Position numbers and translations under genes: made by a program
Assembly (NCBI GenBank): GCA_947650365.1
Contig: OX393554.1
Location: 39,888,200 to 39,952,199, forward strand
DNA length: 64,000 nucleotides
Reading direction: 5' to 3'
Origin: Chamaelirium japonicum
Taxonomy: Eukaryota; Streptophyta; Magnoliopsida; Liliales; Melanthiaceae
In this document: piece by piece, positions 33,285 through 43,654 of the stretch
How positions within the stretch are numbered: the stretch's first letter is position 1
Layout: every line of letters starts with the position of its first letter
Notes under the pieces: generated by a model
The model's database searches: none
The model's input: only the letters and a program-made list of their open reading frames with translations
What the model was told of the DNA's origin: nothing

Positions 33285-33513
33285 TAGGGGTGCAACTCGG
33301 GTCAGGTTTTTTTCCTGTCAATATATAGAAAGGTAACATCAATAAAATACTAAAATAATATAATATATGGGTTCAGTTCTCAGGTTGGTTCGCTTTTAAC
33401 CAAGCCCCAACCCGAAACCGACCCGGATTTAATCGGGTCAAGAAAAATTATAACCCAACCTATCTGGATTTACATAATACACTCGGTTTTACCCAACCCA
33501 AGTTGCACCCCTG
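33285..33513. mobile_element. hAT-like MITE (TAGGGGTGCAACT termini)
   Basis: The left end TAGGGGTGCAACTCGGGT is mirrored by ACCCAAGTTGCACCCCTG at the right. The interior contains 'aacccga' words. The ends resemble the TAGGGGTGGCAAT element at 39355-39862, which has an 8-bp duplication; here the flanking bases no longer match. Confidence 0.65.
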
Positions 33514-33533
33514 CAAACAGTGTGTATGTGATG

Positions 33534-33536
<3 letters not shown>

Positions 33537-33602
<66 letters not shown>
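33537..33602 (+). repeat. (GT)n(GA)n microsatellite
   Basis: About 19 GT units followed by about 13 GA units. Compound dinucleotide array with no other feature. Confidence 0.9.
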
Positions 33603-33606
<4 letters not shown>

Positions 33607-34965
33607 ATAAGAACGGAGGCAAGGTTTAATACAGAAAACCTTCAAGAACAGGGAGGGGGAAAACCATGGGACTGGTCTCGGTAAAAAATTCACTAGAACA
33701 AAAGGGTTACAAGCTCGCAATCACTCAGATACAACCGCTCAAAAGGAGAGTCAGCAAGGGGAGCTCAGGGCTCAGTTAGCCTTTCCATTTTGTGACAGCT
33801 AAGCTGCGCTAGACAGCAGGCCATGGCTGCCAAGGGTTGGTGACTGCACACAACCTTCTGCAAAGTGACTGACATGCCCATTTGTGGTCTTTTGGAGGCA
33901 CGTGGCAAAGGTCACCCTTCGTGGGGATTTCGGCAGGGTGTTCTAGTCTTGGCCCTTGAGGCACGTTTTTTGCTGAAGACAAGGTCACCCGTCGTTTTCA
34001 GTCCACCAGGGCGGGGATCCAACCCAGATTAAGCCACAAGGGCATGTGTCAATCACAGTGTTGGGAATACACCATTTTCCCTCTTTATGCAACCCAATAT
34101 AGACTAATATATAGAACTGAGAAACAAGAAAACAAATAATCACACATAGACTATAAAGGTTTACATGGAAAACCCTTCAATGTGAAGGGAACAACCACGG
34201 GACTAAGTCCATCCGATCTTCCACTATATCAATAAAAGCCTTATCTCTAGACAAAGCTAGAGGCTACCAAAGTCTCAGGAGAAACACTCCCTTGAATGCA
34301 CAATGTTCGATACCAAAGAATGGATACAACCACAAAGTAGCAAGTAATGATCTCCCAAAGAGGAGGGATTTTCCATTATGGAGGATCAACCTTCTGTTTG
34401 CCAGGATGAAGCTTGCGTCTCCAAATTCACGTGAGTAGAGGCACTAAAGTCAAGTGAGTAGCAACCTTCCTTTTTCACACAAGAAAGAGTACCAAAATGT
34501 GTAGAACACCCCTCCAACAAGAGCAACCTCAAATTTGGATGGCCCATTCTCTACACTTCTCCAAGACCAAAACCACTCCAAGGAATGGTCAAACATGTAT
34601 AATGCACCTCCACTGCAACAAATCACAAAACAAAAGCTTTTGTACCATGCAACAAGGCATGAAGGAGACTTAATGAGTGGGAAAAGATGGAGAAAAATAT
34701 ATTTTGGTGCATGTCAACCATGTGGGTCCACCACCACATCGGAGGGACAAACCCAACACATAGTACCATTGAAGCTCCTCTCCTCATATAGCTATCCGCT
34801 CTTTTATATAATAGACATAAGATACCGAAGACAATCACATTGTTTTCTTGACCATCAATTGTAAAAAGGGCTTCAGTACCATAAGTATTTTCATCAAATT
34901 GCATTCCATATACTCCATTCTAGTCTAACTTGTATTTTAACCCTAATTTTCAATGCTTTCCTCTA
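33603..34965. other. Unassigned, LTR-like sequence
   Basis: Two stretches share a similar block: 'aaaaccttcaagaacaggga..aaccatgggactgg' near 33638 and 'aaaacccttcaatgtgaagg..aaccacgggacta' near 34168. A TGTTGGGAATA start at 34062 resembles an LTR end. I think this is old LTR-retroelement DNA but found no paired LTR, primer site or domain. The 109-codon frame at 34535-34864 has no recognisable features. Confidence 0.3.
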
Positions 34966-34974
34966 TTATTTTAA

Positions 34975-35317
34975 AGGTAAATTACAAAAACCTCCCCTGA
35001 ACTATGCACCGCATTTCATATTGGTCCCTCAACTTTTTTTTGAACAATTTGATCCTTGAACTATGCTCCATCTGCATTTAACCCACTCAATCAAGTTTTT
35101 ATCCCAGAAATACCCTTATCAATTTCCAATAATACTCAATTGTTTTAGAATATTTAACTTATGCTTACTAGATCAAGGGTATTTTCGGAATAAAAGTTGA
35201 CAAAGGGAGCTAAATGTAGATGGAGCATAGTTCAGAAATCAAATTGTTCAAAAAAAAAGTTGAGGGGCCAATATGAAATGAGGTGTATAGTTGAGGGGTG
35301 GTTTTTGTAATTTGCCC
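34975..35317. mobile_element. Mutator-type MITE with 9-bp target duplication
   Basis: A 343-bp element flanked by the exact 9-mer TTATTTTAA (34966-34974 and 35318-35326), the length used by Mutator-like elements. The ends read AGGTAAATTACAAAAACC and its inverse GGTTTTTGTAATTTGCCC. Longer arms pair through 'tgaactatgc' and 'gcatagtt'. Non-coding. A related element lies at about 43396-43654. Confidence 0.85.
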
Positions 35318-35703
35318 TTATTTTAATTAAGATAAAATCGCCAATGTCTAAACCAACATGATGAGAATGGATAATGAAATGTGAAAGAATTTGAATGATT
35401 ATTGGTAACACAAACTTTTGTTCTGAGGGATACCTAGTTTATAAGTCCTATAGTAAAGAAGGACAGTTAATTAAAAATATGAAGATGTTGTTAAGAAGAC
35501 AAAGCCCAAAAATGTTATGTGGCCCCAATTCCAGAGCCAAAGCCTTGCCTTGACTGTTGACAACCAAACAATCAAAATGTTTGATATTGTTTATGTGTCA
35601 ATATTTTCACTTACATTCAAAGCGTACGGTGTTGTATGATTTAGCCAGTTTCATTACTATATACACATAAAATGTTCTAATACTTAAGTTAAAATATATC
35701 AAC
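35318..35703. other. AT-rich intergenic DNA, nothing recognised
   Basis: No reading frame, inverted repeat or element was recognised between the Mutator-type MITE and the TRIM array. Confidence 0.4.
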
Positions 35704-35708
35704 TATCC

Positions 35709-36280
35709 TATTAGATACCCTCACACCTCAAAACCCGGGTTGTAAGAGGAGGTCCACAATGGGTATATTAAGCGGGTGATGCCTCCCTCACCAATGTGGG
35801 ACTATCCGTTAACACTCCCCCTCACACGGAGCACGTGTGGCAAGGATCCTCCCACGTGGAGCACACGTGGCAAGGCATGATCGGTGGGGAGCACCAGGAG
35901 TCGGAGCACGAGTAAGAGACGAGCCAGCTCTGATACCATGTAAGATACCCTCACACCTCAAAACCCGGGTTGTAAGGGGAGGTCCACAGCGGGTATATTA
36001 AGCGGGTGATAGGTGCCTCCCTCACCGATGTGGGACTATCAGTTAACACTCCCCCTCACGCGGAGCACGCGTGGCAAGGATCCTCCCACGCGGAGCACAC
36101 GTGGCAAGGCACGATCAGTGGGGATCACTCGAAGCGGGAGCAGGAGACAGTAAACCCAGCTCTGATACCATGTTAAATACCCTCACACCTCAAAACTCGG
36201 GTTGTAAGGGAAGGTCCACAATGGGTATATTAAGCGGGTGATGGGTGCCTCTCTCACCGATGTGGGACTATCCGTTAACA
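35709..36280 (-). mobile_element. TRIM retroelement in tandem: LTR-internal-LTR-internal-LTR
   Basis: Three LTRs of about 106-110 bp (35709-35814, 35939-36048, 36171-36280) separate two internal regions of about 122-124 bp. On the minus strand each LTR starts TGTTAACGGATAGTCC or near it, ends TTTAACA-like, and is followed by the initiator-Met primer site TGGTATCAGAGC; a purine tract (GAGGGGGAGTGT) precedes the next LTR. This is the layout of terminal-repeat retrotransposons in miniature, which code for nothing. The whole array is flanked by one duplication, TATCC (35704-35708 and 36281-36285), so the tandem form either inserted as a unit or grew by recombination after insertion. Confidence 0.9.
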
Positions 36281-36285
36281 TATCC

Positions 36286-36861
36286 AAACCTTTTAAGAAT
36301 CAAGTATTAGGTCCCCGAGGATGAAAGAACTGGTAAAATTTTTCAGCGAAAAAGGTGGCATTGGAGTTCTATATATTGCATTGCCAATAGGAGCAAGCCA
36401 CGTATTTTAGGCTAAGTGAAACGTAAAGTAACACCAAAATTAATTTGGGCCAATCACACAACCATAATCATAACCATCAAGGCATGTCCCATCTATTTGG
36501 GGTTAGCTTCACGAGTTACTCGCCACTCATTCTTATTAAGGATTATCTGTGTTGTCAGCAAAAACAATGATATGGGGTTATTTTTTAGCTTGTTTTTGAG
36601 AAATATTACATATAAAGATTTCATCCAGTTTCAAAAGTTTTCAATTAGTATATGAAATTTTGAGTCAATTTTGGGTGGTTTTAAAAACATAATTAGTGTT
36701 TTTGGCTTTTTGTTCATTTTGTTTTGGTCCACAAGCAACTGAAACAATGATAGAGAAGGCCTTGTGATCAAAATGATGTTTGAGCGGGACTTATTGCTAA
36801 GGTGAAACGAGGTGCTGACTTGGCATGCTGCCTAACTAGAATGACACAAAAGGTGACCATT
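36286..36861. other. Intergenic, no gene seen
   Basis: No supported gene. 'catctatttggggttagcttcac' at about 36490 resembles sequence common near the 3' ends of some plant short non-autonomous elements, but I cannot define one. Confidence 0.3.
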
Positions 36862-37182
36862 ATAAGTGTTGAGGATTTTGGCTTGAAACAAGTTCTCTAC
36901 AATGTCCAAGGTTTGTGCACGAAGGATGACGGAAGATGGAGCGGCAAACAGGCCGAAGACAAGAAATTTCACCCTAGGGCCAGGATTTGCACCCTGGCAA
37001 AATCTAGAGCCGGACTTACTCAGGCCAATAGGATTTTCGCCCAGGGTGTTAATCCTGGCGCCCAGGGCGAAATCCAGTGGACAGGTACGTGTGAAGGCGT
37101 TTTTCGGCAGCTTTTTTTCGTGGAATTCCAAGAAACTTATAAGGGTTTTGCTCTATCTTTTTTTCTAAGTCTTGCACGAACT

Positions 37183-37195
37183 TGGGGTTATAAAA
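37183..37195 (+). promoter_or_regulatory. TATA box in the copia 5' LTR
   Basis: GTTATAAAAAGA in the LTR, in the direction of gag. The 3' LTR has GATATAAAAGGA at the same place (about 39961-39972). Confidence 0.55.
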
Positions 37196-37666
37196 AGACT
37201 CCTAGGGATGAACAAAGAGCAACAAGGAAGGATCTAAAGGCTCTTTGGGAGATTTGAGAGAGGGTAGCCGCCATCGGGTTAGAGCGAGGGTTTCTCTTGT
37301 TCTTGGGGTGAGAGGGCTGCGATATCTCTTCTTTTTCCTTGGGGGGTTATCACTTTGTAGGTTGGGAGAAAGACTAGTGAGAGGACAGACATATGTGTGC
37401 TCCTTGTATTCCTTTTATAGTGAATCCAGTGATCATCGATTGCCGGATATCATTGTGTTCTTGTGCTTTGGTGTGTTTGATCGTTCGTTCTTCTCGTCGG
37501 TGGTGTTCGTTATCTATTGGTAAATTTCTTCGCATATCAACGTCATTTCCGTTGCGTGGAGCCTCAGTGGTGGGATCGACCTCGTTAGTTCATCCCCAAC
37601 AACTGGTATCAGAGCTTCTTTTTGGGCGATTCCTAAGGCTCAAGGTTGAAGGCGAAGAAATCAGAG

Positions 37667-38950
37667 ATGGCATTCTCCGGGTCGAACATGAGGTTCAAGA
37701 TCGAGAAGTTCGATGGCGAGATCAACTTTGGCTGGTGGCAAATACAAGTCAGAGATGCATTGATTCAATGCGGATTGCATCAAGCTTTGAAGGGCGTCAA
37801 GCGAGACAAGATGAAGGATGACAAGTGCATTGAGTTCGACTTGAAGGCGGCAAGCGCGATTCGGATGTGTCTCGCGAAGGCTGTGTTGGCAAATGTCTCC
37901 AAGGAGGTTTCTGCAGCAAAGTTGTAGGAAACACTGGAAAGCATGTACATGACCCGGTCGCTTACGAATCGATTATGCCTGAAGCAGAAGGTCTACAATC
38001 TTCAAATGGCGGAAGGTACGAGGATCGCTGAGCATCTCTCAGTCTTCAATCAACGGATAGAAGAATTACTCAATGTCGGTGAAGACATGAAGAAGACGGA
38101 CAAGATGCTATTTCTTTTTGGCTCGTTACCCCAGTCCTACGAGTATCTGAAGGTCACGACGCTCTACCGGAAGGAGTCAATAAAGTTAGAGGATATCAAG
38201 TCTACACTTCTCTCAAACGAAGTTCGGTTAAAGGGAGCAAGCGAGGTGGTTGGTGACACCCAGGCCAAGTTGTTAACGGTGCAAGTGCGGGGGAAGAAGA
38301 AGAGGTCAGATTCGTGCTAGAAGTGTGGTAGATCTAGGCACTACAAATCGGGGTGCAAATGGAAAGATGGAGCAAGACAGGATTTCTCGAAGTCATCTAG
38401 CGGCAACGTAGTTGTCCAAGATAACGGATCCATAGATTATGCCTCATCGGTGAGTATCAACATCGGGGAGCTCCTGATGGCTACTATTGATACTATATCA
38501 GTTCAGGATTGGATAATCGATAGAGGGGCCACACATCATATATATTCGCACAGGGCATAGTTCAACAAGTATGCGGAGTGCGATGGTAGCAAGATGACGA
38601 CTAATGATGGCTCCAAGGTGTCGATCAGGAAATTCGGGGATATTCGACTTGAGATATCTGACGGGCGAGTGCAAACACTTAAGGATGTTCGTCATGTTCC
38701 GGGGTGGCGAGAAAATTTAGTCTCTCTTTACAGACTAGATTCTCTCAGACACAAATTCATCAAAAGCGGTGGAGTTGTGGAGGTAAGGGACGACAAGTCT
38801 ATGATCATGAAGAGGTTCTTGAGTAGAGACCTATACAGATTAGCCGGGAGAGCGGCGGCACAGGCACAATATTCGATGATGAGCAAGGGTGCTGGTGGAA
38901 CTCGTTCAAGGGCGAGGATGACCAGGAGATGGTTTCATTGACCAAGTCTA
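37667..38950 (+). pseudogene. copia gag and protease-start region, fossil
   Basis: Segments in order: KIEKFDGEINFGWWQIQVRD, LKQKVYNLQMAEGTRIAEHL, FNQRIEELLNVGED and FGSLPQSYEYL are standard copia gag; CGRSRHYKSGCKWK is the zinc knuckle; VQDWIIDRGATHH and LVSLYRLDSL belong to the protease region. All plant copia-type and in one order, within the element at 36867-40379. Inactive relic. Confidence 0.88.
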
Positions 38951-39354
38951 ACGACTTGGGCAATCACCAAGCTTGGTGATTGGGTTCTTGGTACAGGGGC
39001 AAAAAAAGTGATGGCAATCAGGAGATGGATTCACAGTTCAAAGAGATAAAGTTCAAGGTTTTGCTTTTGTCTTGCTTGAAGCCAAGGTGGAGATTATTAA
39101 GGATTTTGACATGAAACAAGTCCTCTACAATGTCCAAGGTTTGTGCGCAAAGGATGACAGAAGACAGAGCAGTAAAGGAGCGAAGACGGAGCGGCAAACA
39201 AGACGAAGACAAGGAATTTCGCTCTGAGTGCCAGGATTGGCGCCCTGGGCGAAATCTAGAGCCGGACTTACTCGGACCTGTGGGATTTTTGCCCAGGGCG
39301 CCAAGATCCAATCCTGGCGCCCAGGGCGAAATCCAGTGGACAAGCGCACGTGAC

Positions 39355-39862
39355 TAGGGGTGGCAATGGGTCGGGTCGGGTCGGGTTTGGGTCGGGTTGA
39401 GACATATGTATAAGGGCAAAACACCCAACCCGAACCCGACCTGTTTAATAAACGGGTCAAAAACTTAAACCCAAACCCGACCCGCCTAATAAACGGGTTG
39501 ACCCGACCCGACCCGTTTAACCCGTTTACTAAACAGGTCGGGTCGTGTCGGGTCGGTTTGGCTCGGGTTGGGTCAACAGAACCCATGTAAACCTGTCGGG
39601 TTGGGTCAAGACAAGTCGGATTGGGCCGGGTTTGATCGGGTTGGGTCGGGTTGGCTCGGGTCGGGTCGGGTCGGGTTGACACGACCCATTTGTTAAACGA
39701 GTCAAGTCGGGTCAATCGGGTTATAAGGCCAAACCCGAACCCGACCCATTAAATAAACGGGTCAATCGGGTCGACCCGTTTATGACCCGAACCCGTTTAG
39801 GCCAAACCCAAACCCGCTAACTTCGGGTCGGGTTCGGGTCGGGTCAAGAATTGCCACCCCTA
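39355..39862. mobile_element. Non-autonomous hAT element filled with GGGTCGGGT repeats
   Basis: Inserted in the 3' LTR of the copia element. Termini TAGGGGTGGCAAT and ATTGCCACCCCTA are exact inverse copies, and the 8-bp duplication CACGTGAC is present on both sides (39347-39354 and 39863-39870). The uninterrupted LTR at about 37086-37094 shows the empty site. The interior is mostly degenerate GGGTCGGGT/ACCCGACCC in both orientations with no transposase. Confidence 0.93.
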
Positions 39863-40384
39863 CACGTGACGGCGTTTTTCGACAGTGTTTTTTCTTGGAA
39901 TTCACATAAAATTTATAGGGGTTTGGCTCTATCTTTTCTCCTTAGTCATGCACGAACTTGGGGATATAAAAGGACACCTAGGGATGAACAAAGAGCAACA
40001 CGGAAGGATCTAAAGGCTCTTTGGGAGATTTGGGAGAAGGTAGCCGTCATCGGGTTAGAACAAGGGCTTCTCTTGTTCTTAGGGTGAGAGGACTATGGTA
40101 TCTCTTCTTATTCCTTGGGGCGTTATCTCTTTGTGGGTTGGGAGAATGATTGGTGAGAGGACAGACATATGTGTACTCCTTGTATTCATTTTCTAGTGAA
40201 TCCATTGATCGTCGATTACCAGATATCATCTTGTGTTCTTGTGCTTTGGTGTGTTTAATCATTCGTTTTTCTCGTCGATGATGTTCGTCATCTATCGGTG
40301 GGATTCTTCGCATATCAACATTCTTTCCATTGCACGGAGCCTTGGTGGTAGGATTGACCTCGTTAGGTCAACCCCAACAATAAG

Positions 40385-40881
40385 TTGAGGCACGCCTAAT
40401 CATACCCATCAATGCACACAATAATGAAAAGGTAATGAAAGATGATCTAAATATTATGATAAAAAGGCTAGGACTCATTTAAAAAAAGAATAACTTTTCT
40501 TTATTTACTTGAACGAAAGGATAGAAAACCATTCTACCTTGAGGCATACACCTAACCATACCATTAGCACAGAGGTGAGAGGAGAAGTGTAGTGACATAA
40601 GTATTATGGTAAAAATAACGACTCTTTTTGAAATAGAATAATTTAGCTTTATTGACCTAATATAGCGTGCTAACTATCTTCCTATACCTTTTATCGTAAC
40701 CTAAGTTTCCCAATGACCCCTTCCATTGTTCCTCTTATGCATTTATCATCTATAATCTATTATTTTTGTAATGTGTGTATAATTTCTTTATTGTCTCTTA
40801 TTTTTTTTAGATGTTGTGGTAATCATCTTTCCTAGAATGTGTTTATTCCTATTAGGATGTCATTCCTACTTTACATATTAT
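40385..40881. other. AT-rich intergenic DNA, nothing recognised
   Basis: Contains two diverged direct copies of an 'attatgataaaaaggctaggactc' type sequence (about 40455 and 40600). No gene. Confidence 0.35.
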
Positions 40882-40889
40882 GTTCCGAG

Positions 40890-41491
40890 TAGGGGTTGTT
40901 GGGGTTTAAAAATCAACAAGGGTGGCAATGGGCTTAGATTCGGCCTAGGGCCGATTGAGCCCGACCTGCTTGGCACGGATTTCGACCCATATCCCAAACA
41001 TGATACATGGGCTTGGGCTTATATTTTAGGATAGAAGTCAAAACATGCATACTTCAGCTTGTAAAGGCCCGGCCCAAACCTGGTGCACTTTCATAGCTGG
41101 GTTGGGTCTACCCAAATGGACTTCTAGTCTCCCAGTCAACATTTTCTATTCAGAGGGATAACAACAATATATTGGAGAAAATCTCGGAGTTTCTTATGGT
41201 CATTGATAGCGTACAACATAATTTATAAACAATTACATGCATATTTGTAGAATAAGAAAAAATGTGGTAACAAGCTCAATTAATGCCAAATAACTTCATT
41301 GAAGAAAATTGACCATCGAAGGTTTCAGGAAAGGGTCCGTCCCATGCCCGAACCATTGATATGGACTTGGACTTGAACCTTGTCTTTAAAGCCCAATACA
41401 AAAAAGCCTGGACTTGGGGCCAATGAAAAAAATATGGACGTGGACCGGGCTTGATTGAGTCAGACCCGGGTCCGACCCATTGTCCATCCTA
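40890..41491. mobile_element. Non-autonomous hAT element with 8-bp target duplication
   Basis: Flanked on both sides by the exact 8-mer GTTCCGAG (40882-40889 and 41492-41499). The right end, read inward, is TAGGATGGACAATGGGTCGG. The left end starts TAGGGG but is followed by about 25 extra bases before GGTGGCAATGGGC, so the left terminus appears interrupted by a small insertion. The interior has 'ggcccg', 'gggctt' and 'gaccc' words as in the element at 39355-39862. Confidence 0.85.
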
Positions 41492-41499
41492 GTTCCGAG

Positions 41500-42424
41500 G
41501 CAATGCAGTGTCACCTAGGCACTGAGGCACCAAGCACATCCATGGGACGCTTCGGGTGCTCACGGATCCAACAATATAGAAGAATAGGAGTAACATTTAT
41601 GCATTAATGCTGATAGAAAATAGGGAAAGAATACACATTTCCGTGATTTATTTCATCTATAATAGTTTAGTGGACACCGGTAGCTGAAGCGACCTAATGC
41701 TTACCAAAACCCCTCCTCCAAAGGTTAAGGCTAAAATTACCATAGTATTATAATTCTCAAAAATCATAAATTTACCTAAACAAGTTGTCGTTTCCTTTGT
41801 GCATTATGCCAAGATGAATGATAACTATAGCCTGCCATTCATATGATCGAATTATCACAAATGCCAATCAGGAGTCTTTATTTGCATTCTTAAAGGGAGT
41901 GTGAATTGGAGAATGGAATAGATAGAGTTTAGTACTGGAAAGGAAGGGCAAATTCTCAGTTTATTTCGTCTACAATAGTCAGCTGAGAGTGGTACCATAT
42001 GGCTTTGAAAGAAAAACAGTATTCATCAAAACTTAAGCCTCATTTTGGACTATAGCTCTATGGTTAAGTTTTGACCACTACAAACTTAGGAGGAGGGTTG
42101 GGCTGTCGAAAGATGTCATATGTGTGATCTTAAGGACAAGATCATCAATTATATGTCATTCAATTGCCAATTTAGCAGGTGGATTTAATGTAGGGTGCTC
42201 TAGTCACATAACAAAAACCAATTCAGATCTCATTCGACTTTGATATATCCTTTTGGAGCGAAAGCACGATGAATTAAATGGCTATCTCATAGTGAATTGT
42301 TTAGTGGGAGGCTTCCAGCAATTTTTCTTTTTATTTTACGAAATTCCATTTGTTTTCCTCTTCTTTATGCCATCCCCTTTCTTCTCTTCTTCTATTATGA
42401 GGTCTGTTACATTAAGCTGCGGTA
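41500..42424. other. Intergenic, no gene seen
   Basis: AT-rich, no recognisable coding or structural feature. Confidence 0.4.
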
Positions 42425-42766
42425 GGAGAAAATGAGCTGCGGGTATTTTGACCCCTCTAGAAGATTTGGAATTTGATGAAATTTGATGAGGGTGTTGTCT
42501 AGAGTAAGATGATCATCCTCACCAATTTTCATCATATTCCAAAACTTCTAGGGGGGTCAAATGGTCGAAGCAAAAGCTGCAGATTTTAACGGTGACTGCG
42601 GACGATAGATTTTGCTTCGACCATATGCCCCCCCTAGAAATTTTAGAATTTGATGAGAATTGGTGAGGATGATCATCTTACCCTAGACAACACCCTCACC
42701 AAATTTCATCAAATTCCAAAACTCCTAGGGGGGGCAAAATACCCGCAGCTCACAGCTCACTATAAC
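42425..42766. mobile_element. Foldback element, family B, without TA flanks
   Basis: Arms read GAGCTGCGGGTATTTTGACC and its inverse. Inside, each arm holds its own smaller inverted repeat around GATGATCATC, and the centre has 'tgcagattttaacggtgactgcgg'. The same arms and core make up the TA-flanked copy at 50209-50591. This copy has no TA array beside it. Confidence 0.85.
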
Positions 42767-42857
42767 ATTCCTCCTTCTATTATTATTTATATAATTTTAC
42801 ATTTAATTTGGGCATGACAACCATTCCATTCATAAAAGGAAATATCATGATTAGTCT

Positions 42858-42945
42858 TGTTAGAGATATTTGTGTATGGGACTCATACCCTACTCATATC
42901 CTCTTGTATATATTGGGCTCTTGCCCTAATAAGATAACAGAGATA

Positions 42946-43029
<84 letters not shown>

Positions 43030-43044
43030 GGGTTATTGGTGACA
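42858..43044 (+). mobile_element. Solo LTR of the copia family at 8557-13650
   Basis: Starts TGTTAG, shares CCTAATAAGATAACAGAGAT with the LTR at 8557-8810 (minus strand), then a (CT)n tract (about 42953-43023), and ends GGTTATTGGTGACA, similar to GGGTTGTGGTAACA there. Flanks are AGTCT (42853-42857) and AGTCC (43045-43049), a four-of-five match. No interior sequence is attached. Confidence 0.75.
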
Positions 43045-43395
43045 AGTCCCTTCACTGCCCAACAAGAAAGTGTGTATTCTTGACCAAGATCAAAGAACTC
43101 AAACACGAAATACCTTTGAGAAAATTTCTCTTCTTCACCATCTAGTGAAACCCATTGGCAAGATTTTTTGTTTTTTGAGGGAATTCCTCTCCAAGGACCC
43201 ATTGGCAAGAATTAGAAAGAAAAGCTAATAGAATTTCAGGAGGAATGGAACTCACCATTGAATCAGGAATGAGCTTAGAGGAAAACCAGCACAGCACCCC
43301 AAATTTTGTGGGCTGTTCACAACTGAGACAACAATGGCTGTAAAAAAAAAGCCCTGCTCTTTGGAGTGGGTCTCTTGCACCCTGTTTTTTTTTTA

Positions 43396-43654
43396 AGGGT
43401 AAATTACACTTTGCCCCCCTAAACTTTAGTTCAAAAACACTTAAACCACCTATAGTTTTAAAACTACATATTGCCCCCTTCAATTCAGTTTTGATCAGAT
43501 ACAAATTACCAAATGAGGAAATTAAGTAGTTGACAAAAGGGGTATTGTGCTAACATTTCAAACTTTAGGGAGTGATTTGGAACAAAATAAACTAGAAGGA
43601 GGGTTAAGTGTTTTTAAACTACACTTCAAGGGGCAAACTGTAATTTATTTTTTT
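43396..43654. mobile_element. MITE related to the Mutator-type element at 34975
   Basis: Left end GGGTAAATTACACTTTGCCC, right end inverse GGGGCAAACTGTAATTTA. Sub-terminal 'aaaacacttaaacc' and 'ggttaagtgtttttaaac' also pair. Flanks are T-rich and any duplication is ambiguous. Confidence 0.65.

Larger units (their letters stand above)
36867..40379 (+). mobile_element. Short Ty1-copia element with gag and partial protease, fossil
   Basis: The 5' LTR is 36867-37601 (TGTTGAGG...CCCAACA) and the 3' LTR 39095-40379, the latter enlarged by a 508-bp hAT element. Both are flanked by the exact 5-bp duplication ATAAG (36862-36866 and 40380-40384). The primer site TGGTATCAGAGC follows at 37604-37615. The interior starts with a copia gag (MAFSGSNMRFKIEKFDG at 37667), continues to a CCHC knuckle and the beginning of the protease region (WIIDRGATHHI), and then reaches the 3' purine tract; no integrase or RT is present. 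It is a non-autonomous, broken copy. The LTRs differ by very roughly a tenth, so it is clearly older than the gypsy element. Confidence 0.9.

Noticed and set aside
36160-36170. tRNA-like CTCTGATACCATG sequences as a tRNA gene
   Set aside because: Only the 12-base 3' end of initiator tRNA-Met is matched, at the position of a primer-binding site; no cloverleaf.
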